The notes below the pieces were generated by a model. The model made no database searches and was not told the DNA's origin. It saw only the letters and a list, made by a program, of their open reading frames with translations. Below, piece by piece: positions 1 through 6,722 of a DNA stretch of 7,465 nt. A program made the position numbers and the translations under genes. Position 1 is the stretch's first letter, and each line of letters begins with the position of its first letter. Origin of the DNA: CAZQCJ01 sp964591885 (GTDB lineage Bacteria > Patescibacteriota > Microgenomatia > PFEM01 > JAPLYW01); contig CAZQCJ010000006.1 in NCBI GenBank assembly GCA_964591885.1, forward strand, positions 1 to 7,465, written 5' to 3'.

Positions 1-531
1 AATTATCTGCGAATCCCTTTGATAATATTTTTTAATTCTTTTTTTAACTGTTTGGGAAATAGCCAAATAAGTATCCGGTCTTTGGGCGGCAATTTTATCC
101 CATTGCTTAAGATAATTCACTATTGGTTTGCTTAAAAAACGGAAGCTTTTATTTTTAAAATAATTTTCATAGCCACTCCAAAGATAACGAGTTGGTGTCA
201 AACAATAGCAAAGGTGTCTGGTTTTAGGCTTGGTGATAATTCCTTTAGCTTCGGCGCTGGTCACGGAAATAACTAAATCGAAATTAGAAAAATCAAAGTT
301 TTCGAAAGCCATTGGCGTTAACCAGGGATAAGCTTCATGATGTTTCCTGGCTAAAGGAAATCTGTTTAAAAAAGAAGGAATGACTTTGAATTCTTTAGCC
401 CAAGGAGCTCCAGGGGAATAATAAACAGCGGTATACAAAGGCGCTTTTGGCCAAATTTCATGAAGAGTTTCTAAAACTCTTTCGGCTCCGCCAATTTTAT
501 TAACCCGGTCATAAACCAACGCTACTTTCAT
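1..531 (-). CDS. GT4 glycosyltransferase, WbaZ-like, 3' end cut by window edge
   Basis: The reading frame opens with ATG at 531-529 and stays open for 177 codons to base 1, so only the N-terminal GT-B domain is present and the C-terminal nucleotide-sugar-binding domain lies outside. The start MKVALVYDRV is followed by the GGAERV motif (residues 14-19), the usual acceptor-side glycine loop of GT4 enzymes. PWLTPMAFENFDF (69-81) and HLCYCLTPTRYLW (106-118) resemble the WbaZ-like branch, whose characterised members transfer mannose from GDP-mannose onto lipid-linked O-antigen intermediates. The protein should be cytoplasmic and membrane-associated. It lies 26 bases downstream of the GT4 gene at 558-1685, in the same direction; the two may act one after the other on the same glycan. 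Upstream of the ATG there is only a weak AAAGA (539-535). GT4 membership is secure; mannose specificity is inferred from family resemblance. Confidence 0.85.
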   Translation of the reverse strand, partial: MKVALVYDRVNKIGGAERVLETLHEIWPKAPLYTAVYYSPGAPWAKEFKVIPSFLNRFPLARKHHEAYPWLTPMAFENFDFSNFDLVISVTSAEAKGIITKPKTRHLCYCLTPTRYLWSGYENYFKNKSFRFLSKPIVNYLKQWDKIAAQRPDTYLAISQTVKKRIKKYYQRDSQII

Positions 532-543
532 TAATCTTTATTT

Positions 544-572
544 ATTATATTTAATATTTATTTAAATTTAAA
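544..572 (-). promoter_or_regulatory. possible sigma-70-like promoter ahead of the WbaZ-like gene
   Basis: On the minus strand a perfect TATAAT lies at 549-544 and a TTTAAA (4 of 6 matches to TTGACA) at 572-567, with a 17-base spacer. Transcription would begin near 537, about six bases before the ATG at 531, giving an almost leaderless message that would start inside the weak AAAGA ribosome-binding sequence. The region is almost pure A/T, so a match by chance is quite likely. The -35 box lies inside the 3' end of the preceding gene. Confidence 0.2.
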
Positions 573-1685
573 AGAGTCATAAACCGATAACGTTTCCTTA
601 GCTGTTTTCTTCCATGAGTATTTCTTAACTTGCTCATAGCCTTTTTTGATTAATTCTTCGCGCAATTTTTTGTCCACTCTAATCTTTTTAATCTTTTCTG
701 CCAAATCATCTGTTTTATAGGGATTAAAATACAAAGCGGCTTCTCCGTAAATTTCCGGCAAACAAGAAGCTCTGGCTGCCAAAACCGGCAAGCCTAAACT
801 CATGGCTTCTAGCCCCGGCAAGCCAAAGCCTTCCCATAAAGAAGGGAAAACAAAAGCTTCGGCTTTTTGATAAATCGCGCTTATTTCTTCATCCGGAACA
901 AAACCAACTAAATTAACTGACTTGGTAATCCCCATTTTTTTAATCTTAATTAAAAATTTTTCATAAAAAACATTGCGGGCACAAATAATCACTAATTTTA
1001 AATCTTGATTAAATTTCCCCACTGCTTCAGCTAATCTTTCAATGTTTTTATGGGGATAAAGATTACCGGTATAAATAACAAAAGGCTTTCTGATTTTATA
1101 TTTCTTAAGAATTTCTTCTGGCTTAACTTTTGTTTGTTTCTTTAAAAGACATTCATCAACTCCCTCATAAGTCACTGCTATCTTTTCTTTTGGTAAGTTA
1201 TAGCGTTTTATTAATTCTTCTTTCCAGAAATAACTCGGAGTAATAACCATCAATGATTTTTTAACAACTTTCTTAACCAAAAAAAGATAAAGCTGGTGCT
1301 TTAACCAGTAAAACCAAGGAGCACGAGTTGTTGTCCCCATCCCCCTGGATTCATGCTTAATCAAATCATGAATAGTTACCACATATTTGCCAAAATAAAA
1401 AAGCGGTGCATTAAAATGAGGGAAATGAACCAAATCTGGTTTCAGTTTAATTAATTGGAGTGGGAGAAGGATTTGTTCCTGAAAAGAATAATGTGGGTAA
1501 TCAGCAAGAACTTTCTGCCAATTTTTGCTTTTGATATTTAGTTCTCTAAAATATTTTTTTCTTAAAAGCAAATAATAATTATTTCGCTTATCAATCTTTT
1601 TGATTTGATTAATTAAATTGATAAGATAACGGCCAATGCCGGCATTTTCTAGACCATAAAGACGAGCGTCAATAATTATTCTCAT
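558..1685 (-). CDS. GT4 glycosyltransferase, mannosyltransferase-like
   Basis: This complete 375-residue protein has the usual length for a GT4 enzyme with a GT-B fold. The N-terminal domain begins MRIIIDARL and carries the glycine loop GIGRY (16-20) and the HDLI motif (106-109) seen in mannosyltransferase-type GT4 proteins. The C-terminal domain has YTGNLYPHKN (205-214), with Lys213 placed to contact the donor phosphates, then FPSLWEGFGLPGLEAM (280-295), where Glu285 and Glu293 form the E-x7-E donor-binding motif. It would add a sugar from a nucleotide donor, plausibly GDP-mannose, to a lipid-linked oligosaccharide at the inner membrane face. No transmembrane helix is evident. The ATG at 1685-1683 has no good ribosome-binding site; the nearest purine run, GAGA, is too far upstream. 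The gene follows the GT2 gene after a 59-base gap containing a tandem repeat, and ends in TAA. The glycosyltransferase call is firm, the sugar is not. Confidence 0.9.
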   Translation of the reverse strand: MRIIIDARLYGLENAGIGRYLINLINQIKKIDKRNNYYLLLRKKYFRELNIKSKNWQKVLADYPHYSFQEQILLPLQLIKLKPDLVHFPHFNAPLFYFGKYVVTIHDLIKHESRGMGTTTRAPWFYWLKHQLYLFLVKKVVKKSLMVITPSYFWKEELIKRYNLPKEKIAVTYEGVDECLLKKQTKVKPEEILKKYKIRKPFVIYTGNLYPHKNIERLAEAVGKFNQDLKLVIICARNVFYEKFLIKIKKMGITKSVNLVGFVPDEEISAIYQKAEAFVFPSLWEGFGLPGLEAMSLGLPVLAARASCLPEIYGEAALYFNPYKTDDLAEKIKKIRVDKKLREELIKKGYEQVKKYSWKKTAKETLSVYDSFKFK

Positions 1686-1718
1686 TTTTTTAGAAAAAAG
1701 GTTCTCACTAAAGGCAAG

Positions 1719-1757
1719 ATTCTTATTTAATTCTTATTTAATTCTTATTTAATTCTT
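1719..1757. repeat. 11-bp tandem repeat across the end of the GT2 gene
   Basis: The unit ATTCTTATTTA occurs as three perfect copies (1719-1729, 1730-1740, 1741-1751) and a 6-base partial copy (1752-1757). The third copy contains the TAA stop of the GT2 gene (1747-1745 on the minus strand), so the array covers the last codons of that gene and most of the 59-base gap. On the coding strand each unit holds TAA triplets, and because 11 is not a multiple of 3 the copies place stops in all three frames. Adding or losing a unit would leave the protein unchanged. Confidence 0.9.
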
Positions 1758-2653
1758 GCTAATCTTATTTTCTCTAATAATTTAACCCCTAGCATTACCA
1801 GCCAATAAATAAAACGCGGGTATTTATCTTGATAATGTTTCTCAAAAAAGGTTTGCATGACCTTTACCGAAGCTTTAGCTGCTTTTATTTTTGTCTGCTT
1901 TTTAGCCGGACTTACCTTCTGGCTGTGTTTCTTTATCCCGGAAGCAACTCCTTTCCAATGAATAATTTTGGTTGTTGGGACAAACATAATCTTCCAGCCT
2001 TTTTGTTTCAAACGGTAACAAAAATCCAAATCTTCCCCATACCAAAAATAATCTTCATCAAACCAAGCCAAGGGTTCACCGGCTTGACGGCGAACAATCA
2101 AAAAAGCCCCGACCCCGGCATCAATCTCATGAATTTTATCCAAAGGCAAGTAGCTTAAAGAATAACCAGCAAAGATTTTACTTTTAGGAAAAAGTTTCCC
2201 TAAACCACTAAAATAACAAAAAGCATTCCAGACTGTTGGAAAACCCCGATGGCAACCCTGGTCGAGCTGGCCGTCAGTAAGCTCCACCCGGCAAGTTGCT
2301 GCTCCCACCTTTGGGTTCTCCTCCATAAACTTCATCATTACTAATAAAGTTTCAGGGAGAACAAGAGTGTCGGGGTTTAAAAAGAGAATATAACGACCTT
2401 GGGCTTTTTTAAGAGCTAAATTATTGGCTTTGGCAAAACCAAGATTCTTTTGGCTAATAATTACTTTAAGATAAGGCTTTTTTAGGGAATTAAGAAACTG
2501 AGGCGAATCATCACTAGAAGCATTGTCAACAATCAGGACTTCTGTTTTAAAAGAAGTTTTTTCTATTGCCGGATAAAGGCTTTCTAGACATTTCTTTAAA
2601 AAATCTTTGGTATTGTAATTAACAATAATAATGGATAAATCAATTCTTTCCAT
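1745..2653 (-). CDS. GT2 glycosyltransferase, WbbL/rhamnosyltransferase-like
   Basis: This 302-residue protein has a GT-A fold with family 2 motifs in order: SIIIVNYN (7-14) at the nucleotide-binding start, VDNASSDDS (42-50), KNLGFAKANN (69-78), the metal/donor motif LNPDT (92-96, Asp95), DAGVGAFLIVRR (178-189), and YGEDLDFCYR (205-214), whose Glu207/Asp208 are the likely catalytic-base region. IIHWKG (230-235) is typical of the rhamnosyltransferase-like WbbL group, so dTDP-rhamnose is a reasonable but unproven donor. After the catalytic domain comes a Lys-rich stretch (about 236-263) and a short hydrophobic segment (281-292), which could hold the enzyme against the inner membrane. The ATG at 2653-2651 lies inside the preceding GT4 gene (14-base overlap). 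It has the clearest Shine-Dalgarno sequence in the window, GGGGAG, although only two bases away. The TAA stop lies in an 11-bp tandem repeat. Confidence 0.9.
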   Translation of the reverse strand: MERIDLSIIIVNYNTKDFLKKCLESLYPAIEKTSFKTEVLIVDNASSDDSPQFLNSLKKPYLKVIISQKNLGFAKANNLALKKAQGRYILFLNPDTLVLPETLLVMMKFMEENPKVGAATCRVELTDGQLDQGCHRGFPTVWNAFCYFSGLGKLFPKSKIFAGYSLSYLPLDKIHEIDAGVGAFLIVRRQAGEPLAWFDEDYFWYGEDLDFCYRLKQKGWKIMFVPTTKIIHWKGVASGIKKHSQKVSPAKKQTKIKAAKASVKVMQTFFEKHYQDKYPRFIYWLVMLGVKLLEKIRLARIK

Positions 2654-3851
2654 AACTCCCCAGCTGACGATAAATTTTATCTAAAACAGTTGCAATCGCT
2701 TTATAAGTATATTTCTTTTCAATAAGAGCTCTGGCTGCTTGTTTGATTTCCTGATAAAGTTTCTTATTCTTAATCAGCTCAACTACTGTCTCCGCCAGTT
2801 CTTTTTCAGATTCCCTAACTAAAACATGGACTTCACTCTTAGCTTCTATGCCTTCAATACCCACTGGGGTTGTTACTACCGGCACCCCAGCCGCCATTGC
2901 TCCTAAAATCTTTAATCTGGTCCCGCCTGGTCCTTTTAAAGGAGCTAAAAAGATTGTAGCCTGACGATAAGCTTTTTTAACTCCTTCAATATCATCATTC
3001 CTTAAATCAATTATTTCAACTCCTTTACTTCTAAGATTAGCCAATTTCTGATGAGCTTCCTGGCCAACAATTCGGCAAACTGCTTGAGGAAGCTTCTTCT
3101 TTATTAAAGGGAAAATCTTTTTAACTAAATCAAAAGCAGCTTCGGTATTTTGCAGCCAGAGAAAATTAGCCTGAAAAAGAATGATGATTTGAGATGTTTC
3201 CTTATCTTTTTGCCAAAGGGAAACTAAATCCTCTCCAGCGCCGTTAGGAACAACATCAACATCCAAACCTTTAACCAAACTTTGCATTTTTCTTTTATCC
3301 GAGCCAGAAACAGCCACCACTTTATTGGCTTTCTGCCAAAACTTGGTTTCCCAAAATTTAATCTTGGCCACATCGATATCCAAAAGCTGTTTCAGGAGCC
3401 AAAAAGATCTGGATTGAACATAATGCTGATAAACCTGATACTCGATTGTCTGTTCTGCCAAAAGAATCGGGACTTTAGTTTTAGGAATGTGAGGCATGAC
3501 ATAGAAAGTTTCCGCGTGAATTAAATCATAATCTTCTTCTTTTAATTCTCTTTCCACTGCCTCTTTTTCTTTCGAAGCTAAATTTCTAATTACCAAAAAG
3601 GGGTAAAAACTAAAACCGGTTCGCAGAATATTTTTTAAAGTCCAGGGATTTTCTGAACGTTTAAAAATCTCAACTTTCCGGCAAAATTTTTCCAGCTCTT
3701 TAACATATTTCAGTTCATTATCGTTTTTAATTAAAGAAAAAAGAGTAATCTGGTGGTCTTTGGCCAGATTCTTAATTAAATTATATGACCTGACTTGACC
3801 ACCGGATGACGGCGGATAGGGCAAATAAGGAGTCAGCATTAAAACTTTCAT
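2640..3851 (-). CDS. GT4-type glycosyltransferase, divergent donor-binding motif
   Basis: This 403-residue protein has a GT-B layout. The N-terminal domain starts MKVLMLTPYLPYPPSSGG, with the Pro-rich strand and Gly-Gly loop typical of GT4 sugar transferases related to the PEP-CTERM/XrtA-associated Stp1 group. The acceptor domain runs to about residue 200 and contains AEQTIEYQV (132-140), in a region where relatives often have a HN(V/I)E-like motif. The donor domain includes VPNGAG (201-206), QANFLWLQN (227-235) and PGGTRLKILGAMAAG (308-322). Relatives normally have Glu where this protein has Gly317 (GGA codon at 2903-2901), and the earlier Glu of E-x7-E is also absent (Gly309). The enzyme may therefore bind its donor differently or be weakened. 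The start ATG overlaps the stop of the GT-C gene as ATGA, and no Shine-Dalgarno sequence is visible, so translation probably depends on coupling. The stop is TGA. Donor and acceptor cannot be predicted. Confidence 0.85.
   Translation of the reverse strand: MKVLMLTPYLPYPPSSGGQVRSYNLIKNLAKDHQITLFSLIKNDNELKYVKELEKFCRKVEIFKRSENPWTLKNILRTGFSFYPFLVIRNLASKEKEAVERELKEEDYDLIHAETFYVMPHIPKTKVPILLAEQTIEYQVYQHYVQSRSFWLLKQLLDIDVAKIKFWETKFWQKANKVVAVSGSDKRKMQSLVKGLDVDVVPNGAGEDLVSLWQKDKETSQIIILFQANFLWLQNTEAAFDLVKKIFPLIKKKLPQAVCRIVGQEAHQKLANLRSKGVEIIDLRNDDIEGVKKAYRQATIFLAPLKGPGGTRLKILGAMAAGVPVVTTPVGIEGIEAKSEVHVLVRESEKELAETVVELIKNKKLYQEIKQAARALIEKKYTYKAIATVLDKIYRQLGSYGKN
2656..2661 (-). promoter_or_regulatory. 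Shine-Dalgarno sequence for the GT2 gene
   Basis: GGGGAG on the minus strand ends two bases before the ATG at 2653, closer than the usual 5 to 9 bases. It is the best anti-16S match ahead of any start codon in the window and lies within the final codons of the upstream GT4 gene. No better in-frame start is seen nearby, because the conserved N-terminal motif begins only six residues after this ATG. Confidence 0.4.
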
Positions 3852-5299
3852 AGCGAAAAGATAATATATTGGTCAGTTTGCTTAAGAACTTCGTAGTTTT
3901 TCAGTAAATACTGGCCAAAATCAGAAGCGGGTTCAAATTGAGTGGTAACGTAAACTGTTCCCCCCATTTCTCTAATTTTTTCAAGAGTTTCCTGACTATT
4001 GGGAAAGTAAGAAGCATAACCGCCGGTCCAACCATGACGGTTGGTATTGTAAAGCAAAGTTACGTCATTGGAGTCACCGGTTAAAACCAGAGCTTCTTTA
4101 GAAGTTAGCTCGTTTACCGCCTGGCCGGCAACATCAACTCCGCCCTGAATCAGGTAAAACCCTCTTATCTCAAACCAGGAAAAACCAATCATGAAAACAA
4201 AAGAAACTGCCAGAAGCAAAAGACAAAGGCTCCTTCTAAAAAATTGTTTTGGAGCTGTTAAAAGAAACCAAGCCCCTTTGGCTAAAAAAACAGAGGCAAT
4301 GGGAATAAAAGGAATTTGATAATAATCATGAGTCACATTGCCAAAAGCAAAAACCGAAACATAAATCAGAAAAGATAAGAAAAATAGATGGAAAAACCAG
4401 CCTTCTTTTTTACTTGGTCTTAAAATCAAACCCAAAGCAAAAAGGAAGATTCCCCAGTAGCCTAAAATTAACTTGCCAATTCTTTCGGCAAAAATCCAGC
4501 GGAAAAAGGCCGGCCGGAAACGAATCCCTCCTTCATTAAAAAGCCAAATATTGGTCGGAATCCCCTCTGGGAAATGGGAAATCCAAAACCGCCAAGCCAA
4601 AAGCGGCAAAACAGATAAAATCAATAATAGCCATAATTTCTTTTCTTTATAAAAACCCCATTTGTATTTCTGCCAAACCAGATAAAGCATCGGCAGAATT
4701 AAAAACAAAGGAAAAGTTTTCATTAGCAAGGCCCAAGCAGTAAAAATTACTACCCAGAAATAGAGGCCGTTTTTCTTTTTTTCGAGCCAGAGCCAAAAAA
4801 ACCAAAGCATCCCTAAAGCGGCAAAAAGCATCATTGATTCGGGCATAATTACCCTTGAATAAAAAATACTGTAAGGTAAAACCGCCATAAAAAAGGCAGA
4901 GAGTAAACCTACCCAGCTATTAACCAAACGAGAAACCAGTAAAAACAGAAAAACCAAAGCTCCTAAAGAAAAAAGGATTGAAACCAACCGAGCTAGGCTT
5001 TCTTTAACCCCGAACAAGCGGTAAAAACCCGCTACCACAGCTTGGTAAAAAGGCGGCTCAACTAAAAAGTAACGCTGCTCATTAAGAGTTCCTGGCCTTA
5101 AGGGTGCCATATTATCAATCCGCGGATGAAAAAAATCAAATTTTTCCTTAACAAAGTTGCGGGCCACGGCCGCCGTATCAGCCTGACGCCAGGAGTGATG
5201 ATCAGCCAAAGGAATATCAATCTTGTAAAGACGCAGAACTAAGGCCAGAACCATTACTAAACCAAGACAAAAATAGATAAAACAGAACTTTTTAAGCAT
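3848..5299 (-). CDS. GT-C membrane glycosyltransferase (GT39/PMT_2 type)
   Basis: This 483-residue protein has about 10 to 11 hydrophobic segments between residues 8 and 374, followed by a soluble C-terminal region of about 100 residues. It belongs to the polyprenyl-phosphate-sugar-dependent GT-C group (dolichyl-P-mannose-protein mannosyltransferase and ArnT relatives). The first external loop carries HSWRQADT (35-42), with Asp33 and Asp41 as candidates for the catalytic acidic residue, then FFHPRID (56-62) and VEPPFYQ (80-86). YSRVIMPES (147-155) is another conserved stretch. Family knowledge predicts transfer of a sugar from a lipid-phosphate carrier to a glycan, lipid or protein outside the membrane. 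The C-terminal region (about 380-483) contains VLTGDSNDVTLLYNTNR and looks like a small alpha/beta domain. The ATG overlaps the ligase stop by 8 bases; the only upstream purine run is AAAGAAAGAAA. The stop overlaps the next start as ATGA. Sugar and acceptor are unknown; a role in decorating the exported polysaccharide fits the neighbours. Confidence 0.85.
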   Translation of the reverse strand: MLKKFCFIYFCLGLVMVLALVLRLYKIDIPLADHHSWRQADTAAVARNFVKEKFDFFHPRIDNMAPLRPGTLNEQRYFLVEPPFYQAVVAGFYRLFGVKESLARLVSILFSLGALVFLFLLVSRLVNSWVGLLSAFFMAVLPYSIFYSRVIMPESMMLFAALGMLWFFWLWLEKKKNGLYFWVVIFTAWALLMKTFPLFLILPMLYLVWQKYKWGFYKEKKLWLLLILSVLPLLAWRFWISHFPEGIPTNIWLFNEGGIRFRPAFFRWIFAERIGKLILGYWGIFLFALGLILRPSKKEGWFFHLFFLSFLIYVSVFAFGNVTHDYYQIPFIPIASVFLAKGAWFLLTAPKQFFRRSLCLLLLAVSFVFMIGFSWFEIRGFYLIQGGVDVAGQAVNELTSKEALVLTGDSNDVTLLYNTNRHGWTGGYASYFPNSQETLEKIREMGGTVYVTTQFEPASDFGQYLLKNYEVLKQTDQYIIFSL

Positions 5300-6722
5300 T
5301 TTCTTTCTTTAATTTTATCATTCCAACCAAAATTCCCATTAAAAGCCAAAAGACAAAGGCAATTTTCGAAGATTCAAAAACGTCAATAAAAACAGCGTTA
5401 GCCAGAAAGCCCAGGGCAGCCCCAGACAAAGCCATAACTAAAGACTTTCTCAACCCCGGATAACTGTTTCTGGCAAAACGGAAAACCTGTTTTCCGATTT
5501 CCAAAAAGATCAGAAAGAAAGCCAGAAAACCCAATAAACCGGTTTCTGCCAATAATCTTAAATAATCATTATCCGTAGCCAGAGTTACTGAAGAATAGCC
5601 GGTTCCCAAAAAAGGATTTTTGGCAAAGGCCCGTAAAGAACGGGGCCATTCAACGTCAAATCTGATCCCGCTGGAATATTCAACTGACAATTCGGCTGTT
5701 GGCTGCCATTCTTCAACTTCACGTACTTTTGCCGTTGGCTTTGGTTCCAACTCCTCAACTTCCTCGATTTCTTCGACAACTTCCTCTGTCGGCTCTGGCA
5801 AAGGAGTGGGCACTAAGAAAACTTGTTCCTTTTGCGGTTTCTTCTGAATTTTGCTGGACAAGGCAGAAAGATCAATATTAAAAGTTAAAGCGTAACGCTG
5901 GCTAATTTCCTGCGAAAAGAGCATCCCCATTAAACTAAAAGCCAAAACCGGCCCTACCCACCAATATTTTTTTAAACTAACCAGAATAAAGGTTATGGCT
6001 ATCAAATAGGCAACAAAGGAAACACGCGAAGCAGTTAAAATCAAAATGTAAAAAGAGGCAAGACCGCTTAAGAGAATCAGGATTTTCTTAATTTTGTTTT
6101 TCAAGCCGAAGAAAAAACCAGCAGTCACGGCCAAAATCAAAACCATAAAAGCCGCCAAATCATAATGGCCGGCAAAAGTCGAATTGATTCTTGCCCATTC
6201 GCTTAATTGCAAAAGCATTCCTTTGGAAAATTCCTCATTCATGGTCGAGATTACCGGCCAAGCGAAAAACTTCTGCCCCAGGCCGTAAACAACAATCCCC
6301 AAGGTGGCCAGAAAAAGAACCCAGCCGTAAGACTTAACATTCTTCATCGACTTCACCGAAGCCAAGGCCACAAAGAACAAAGACATGTATTCAATTCTTC
6401 TGAGAAAATGCAAAAAGGCAATATGGGGAGTAATGTTTTTGGTAATTAAAAGAGCACTTAACAAAGAAAGGAAACCAACCCCCCAATAAAGAAGAATCAG
6501 TTTGCCAACTCTGTCTTTTAAAGTCGGAAAGCCCTGGCGGCTTTGATTAATTAGCCAAAGCAGCAAAACAAAAGCGACCATAAAATCTTCGGCCCTAATC
6601 GCCACATAAGTCCCGGCCACATTAAATGTCGGAAACTTCGGGTAAATAGGGATAAAAAGCAGTAAGGCGATAACCCCTAAAGAAAGGAAATTAATTTTTA
6701 ATGATTTTAAGCGCTTCAGCAT
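5292..6722 (-). CDS. O-antigen ligase/polymerase family protein (WaaL/Wzy_C)
   Basis: This 476-residue integral membrane protein has about 12 hydrophobic segments: nine before residue 270, a long external loop (about 271-390), then three more to residue 470. That arrangement matches the O-antigen ligase family, which transfers or polymerises undecaprenyl-diphosphate-linked glycan outside the inner membrane. Family-like stretches are RINSTFAGHYDLA (178-190), TASRVSF (230-236, with an Arg typical of the family), NPFLGTGYSS (369-378) and DNDYLRLLAETGLLG (384-398). The last fits the WaaL pattern H-[NSQ]-x9-G-x-x-G except that Asp384 replaces the His. The loop contains an insertion (305-342) with 13 Glu in 38 residues, flanked by PTPLPEP and Pro/Thr. 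The ATG at 6722 overlaps the preceding gene by 32 bases and has only AGAGA four bases upstream; no better start precedes the first membrane segment. Whether it is a ligase or a Wzy-type polymerase cannot be settled from sequence alone. Confidence 0.85.
   Translation of the reverse strand: MLKRLKSLKINFLSLGVIALLLFIPIYPKFPTFNVAGTYVAIRAEDFMVAFVLLLWLINQSRQGFPTLKDRVGKLILLYWGVGFLSLLSALLITKNITPHIAFLHFLRRIEYMSLFFVALASVKSMKNVKSYGWVLFLATLGIVVYGLGQKFFAWPVISTMNEEFSKGMLLQLSEWARINSTFAGHYDLAAFMVLILAVTAGFFFGLKNKIKKILILLSGLASFYILILTASRVSFVAYLIAITFILVSLKKYWWVGPVLAFSLMGMLFSQEISQRYALTFNIDLSALSSKIQKKPQKEQVFLVPTPLPEPTEEVVEEIEEVEELEPKPTAKVREVEEWQPTAELSVEYSSGIRFDVEWPRSLRAFAKNPFLGTGYSSVTLATDNDYLRLLAETGLLGFLAFFLIFLEIGKQVFRFARNSYPGLRKSLVMALSGAALGFLANAVFIDVFESSKIAFVFWLLMGILVGMIKLKKENA

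Noticed and set aside
1714..1759. Inverted repeat GCAAGA/TCTTGC as a terminator
   Set aside because: The stem is only 6 bp with a 34-base loop made of the tandem repeat, and no U-run follows on the minus strand; the pairing is probably incidental.
1829..2158. Plus-strand 109-codon ORF
   Set aside because: It lies wholly inside the GT2 gene, whose motifs are intact on the opposite strand; its translation has no recognisable domain.
3282..3524. Plus-strand 80-codon ORF
   Set aside because: It is a shadow of the GT4 gene at 2640-3851, with no motif and no ribosome-binding site.
2640..3850. TGA recoding (TGA=Gly) as in Gracilibacteria/SR1
   Set aside because: TGA ends the genes at 2640-2642 and 3848-3850 exactly where the next gene begins, and no conserved motif requires read-through of TGA.
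5585..5779. Minus-strand 64-codon ORF in another frame of the ligase gene
   Set aside because: It overlaps the ligase coding region completely and has no independent support.
5620..5847. Plus-strand 75-codon ORF rich in Ser and Thr
   Set aside because: It is the reverse complement of the Glu-rich linker of the ligase (GAA/GAG read as TTC/CTC in shifted frames). It has no family resemblance, and the minus-strand frame has clear conserved motifs.
6207..6449. Plus-strand 80-codon ORF
   Set aside because: It is antisense to membrane segments of the O-antigen ligase gene; its composition is that of a shadow frame.
6691..6722. The 32-base overlap as a frameshift joining the GT2 and ligase genes
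   Set aside because: Both proteins have complete, separate ends: the GT2 tail has a normal length and the ligase begins just before its first membrane segment. The overlap is long but compatible with ordinary gene packing.
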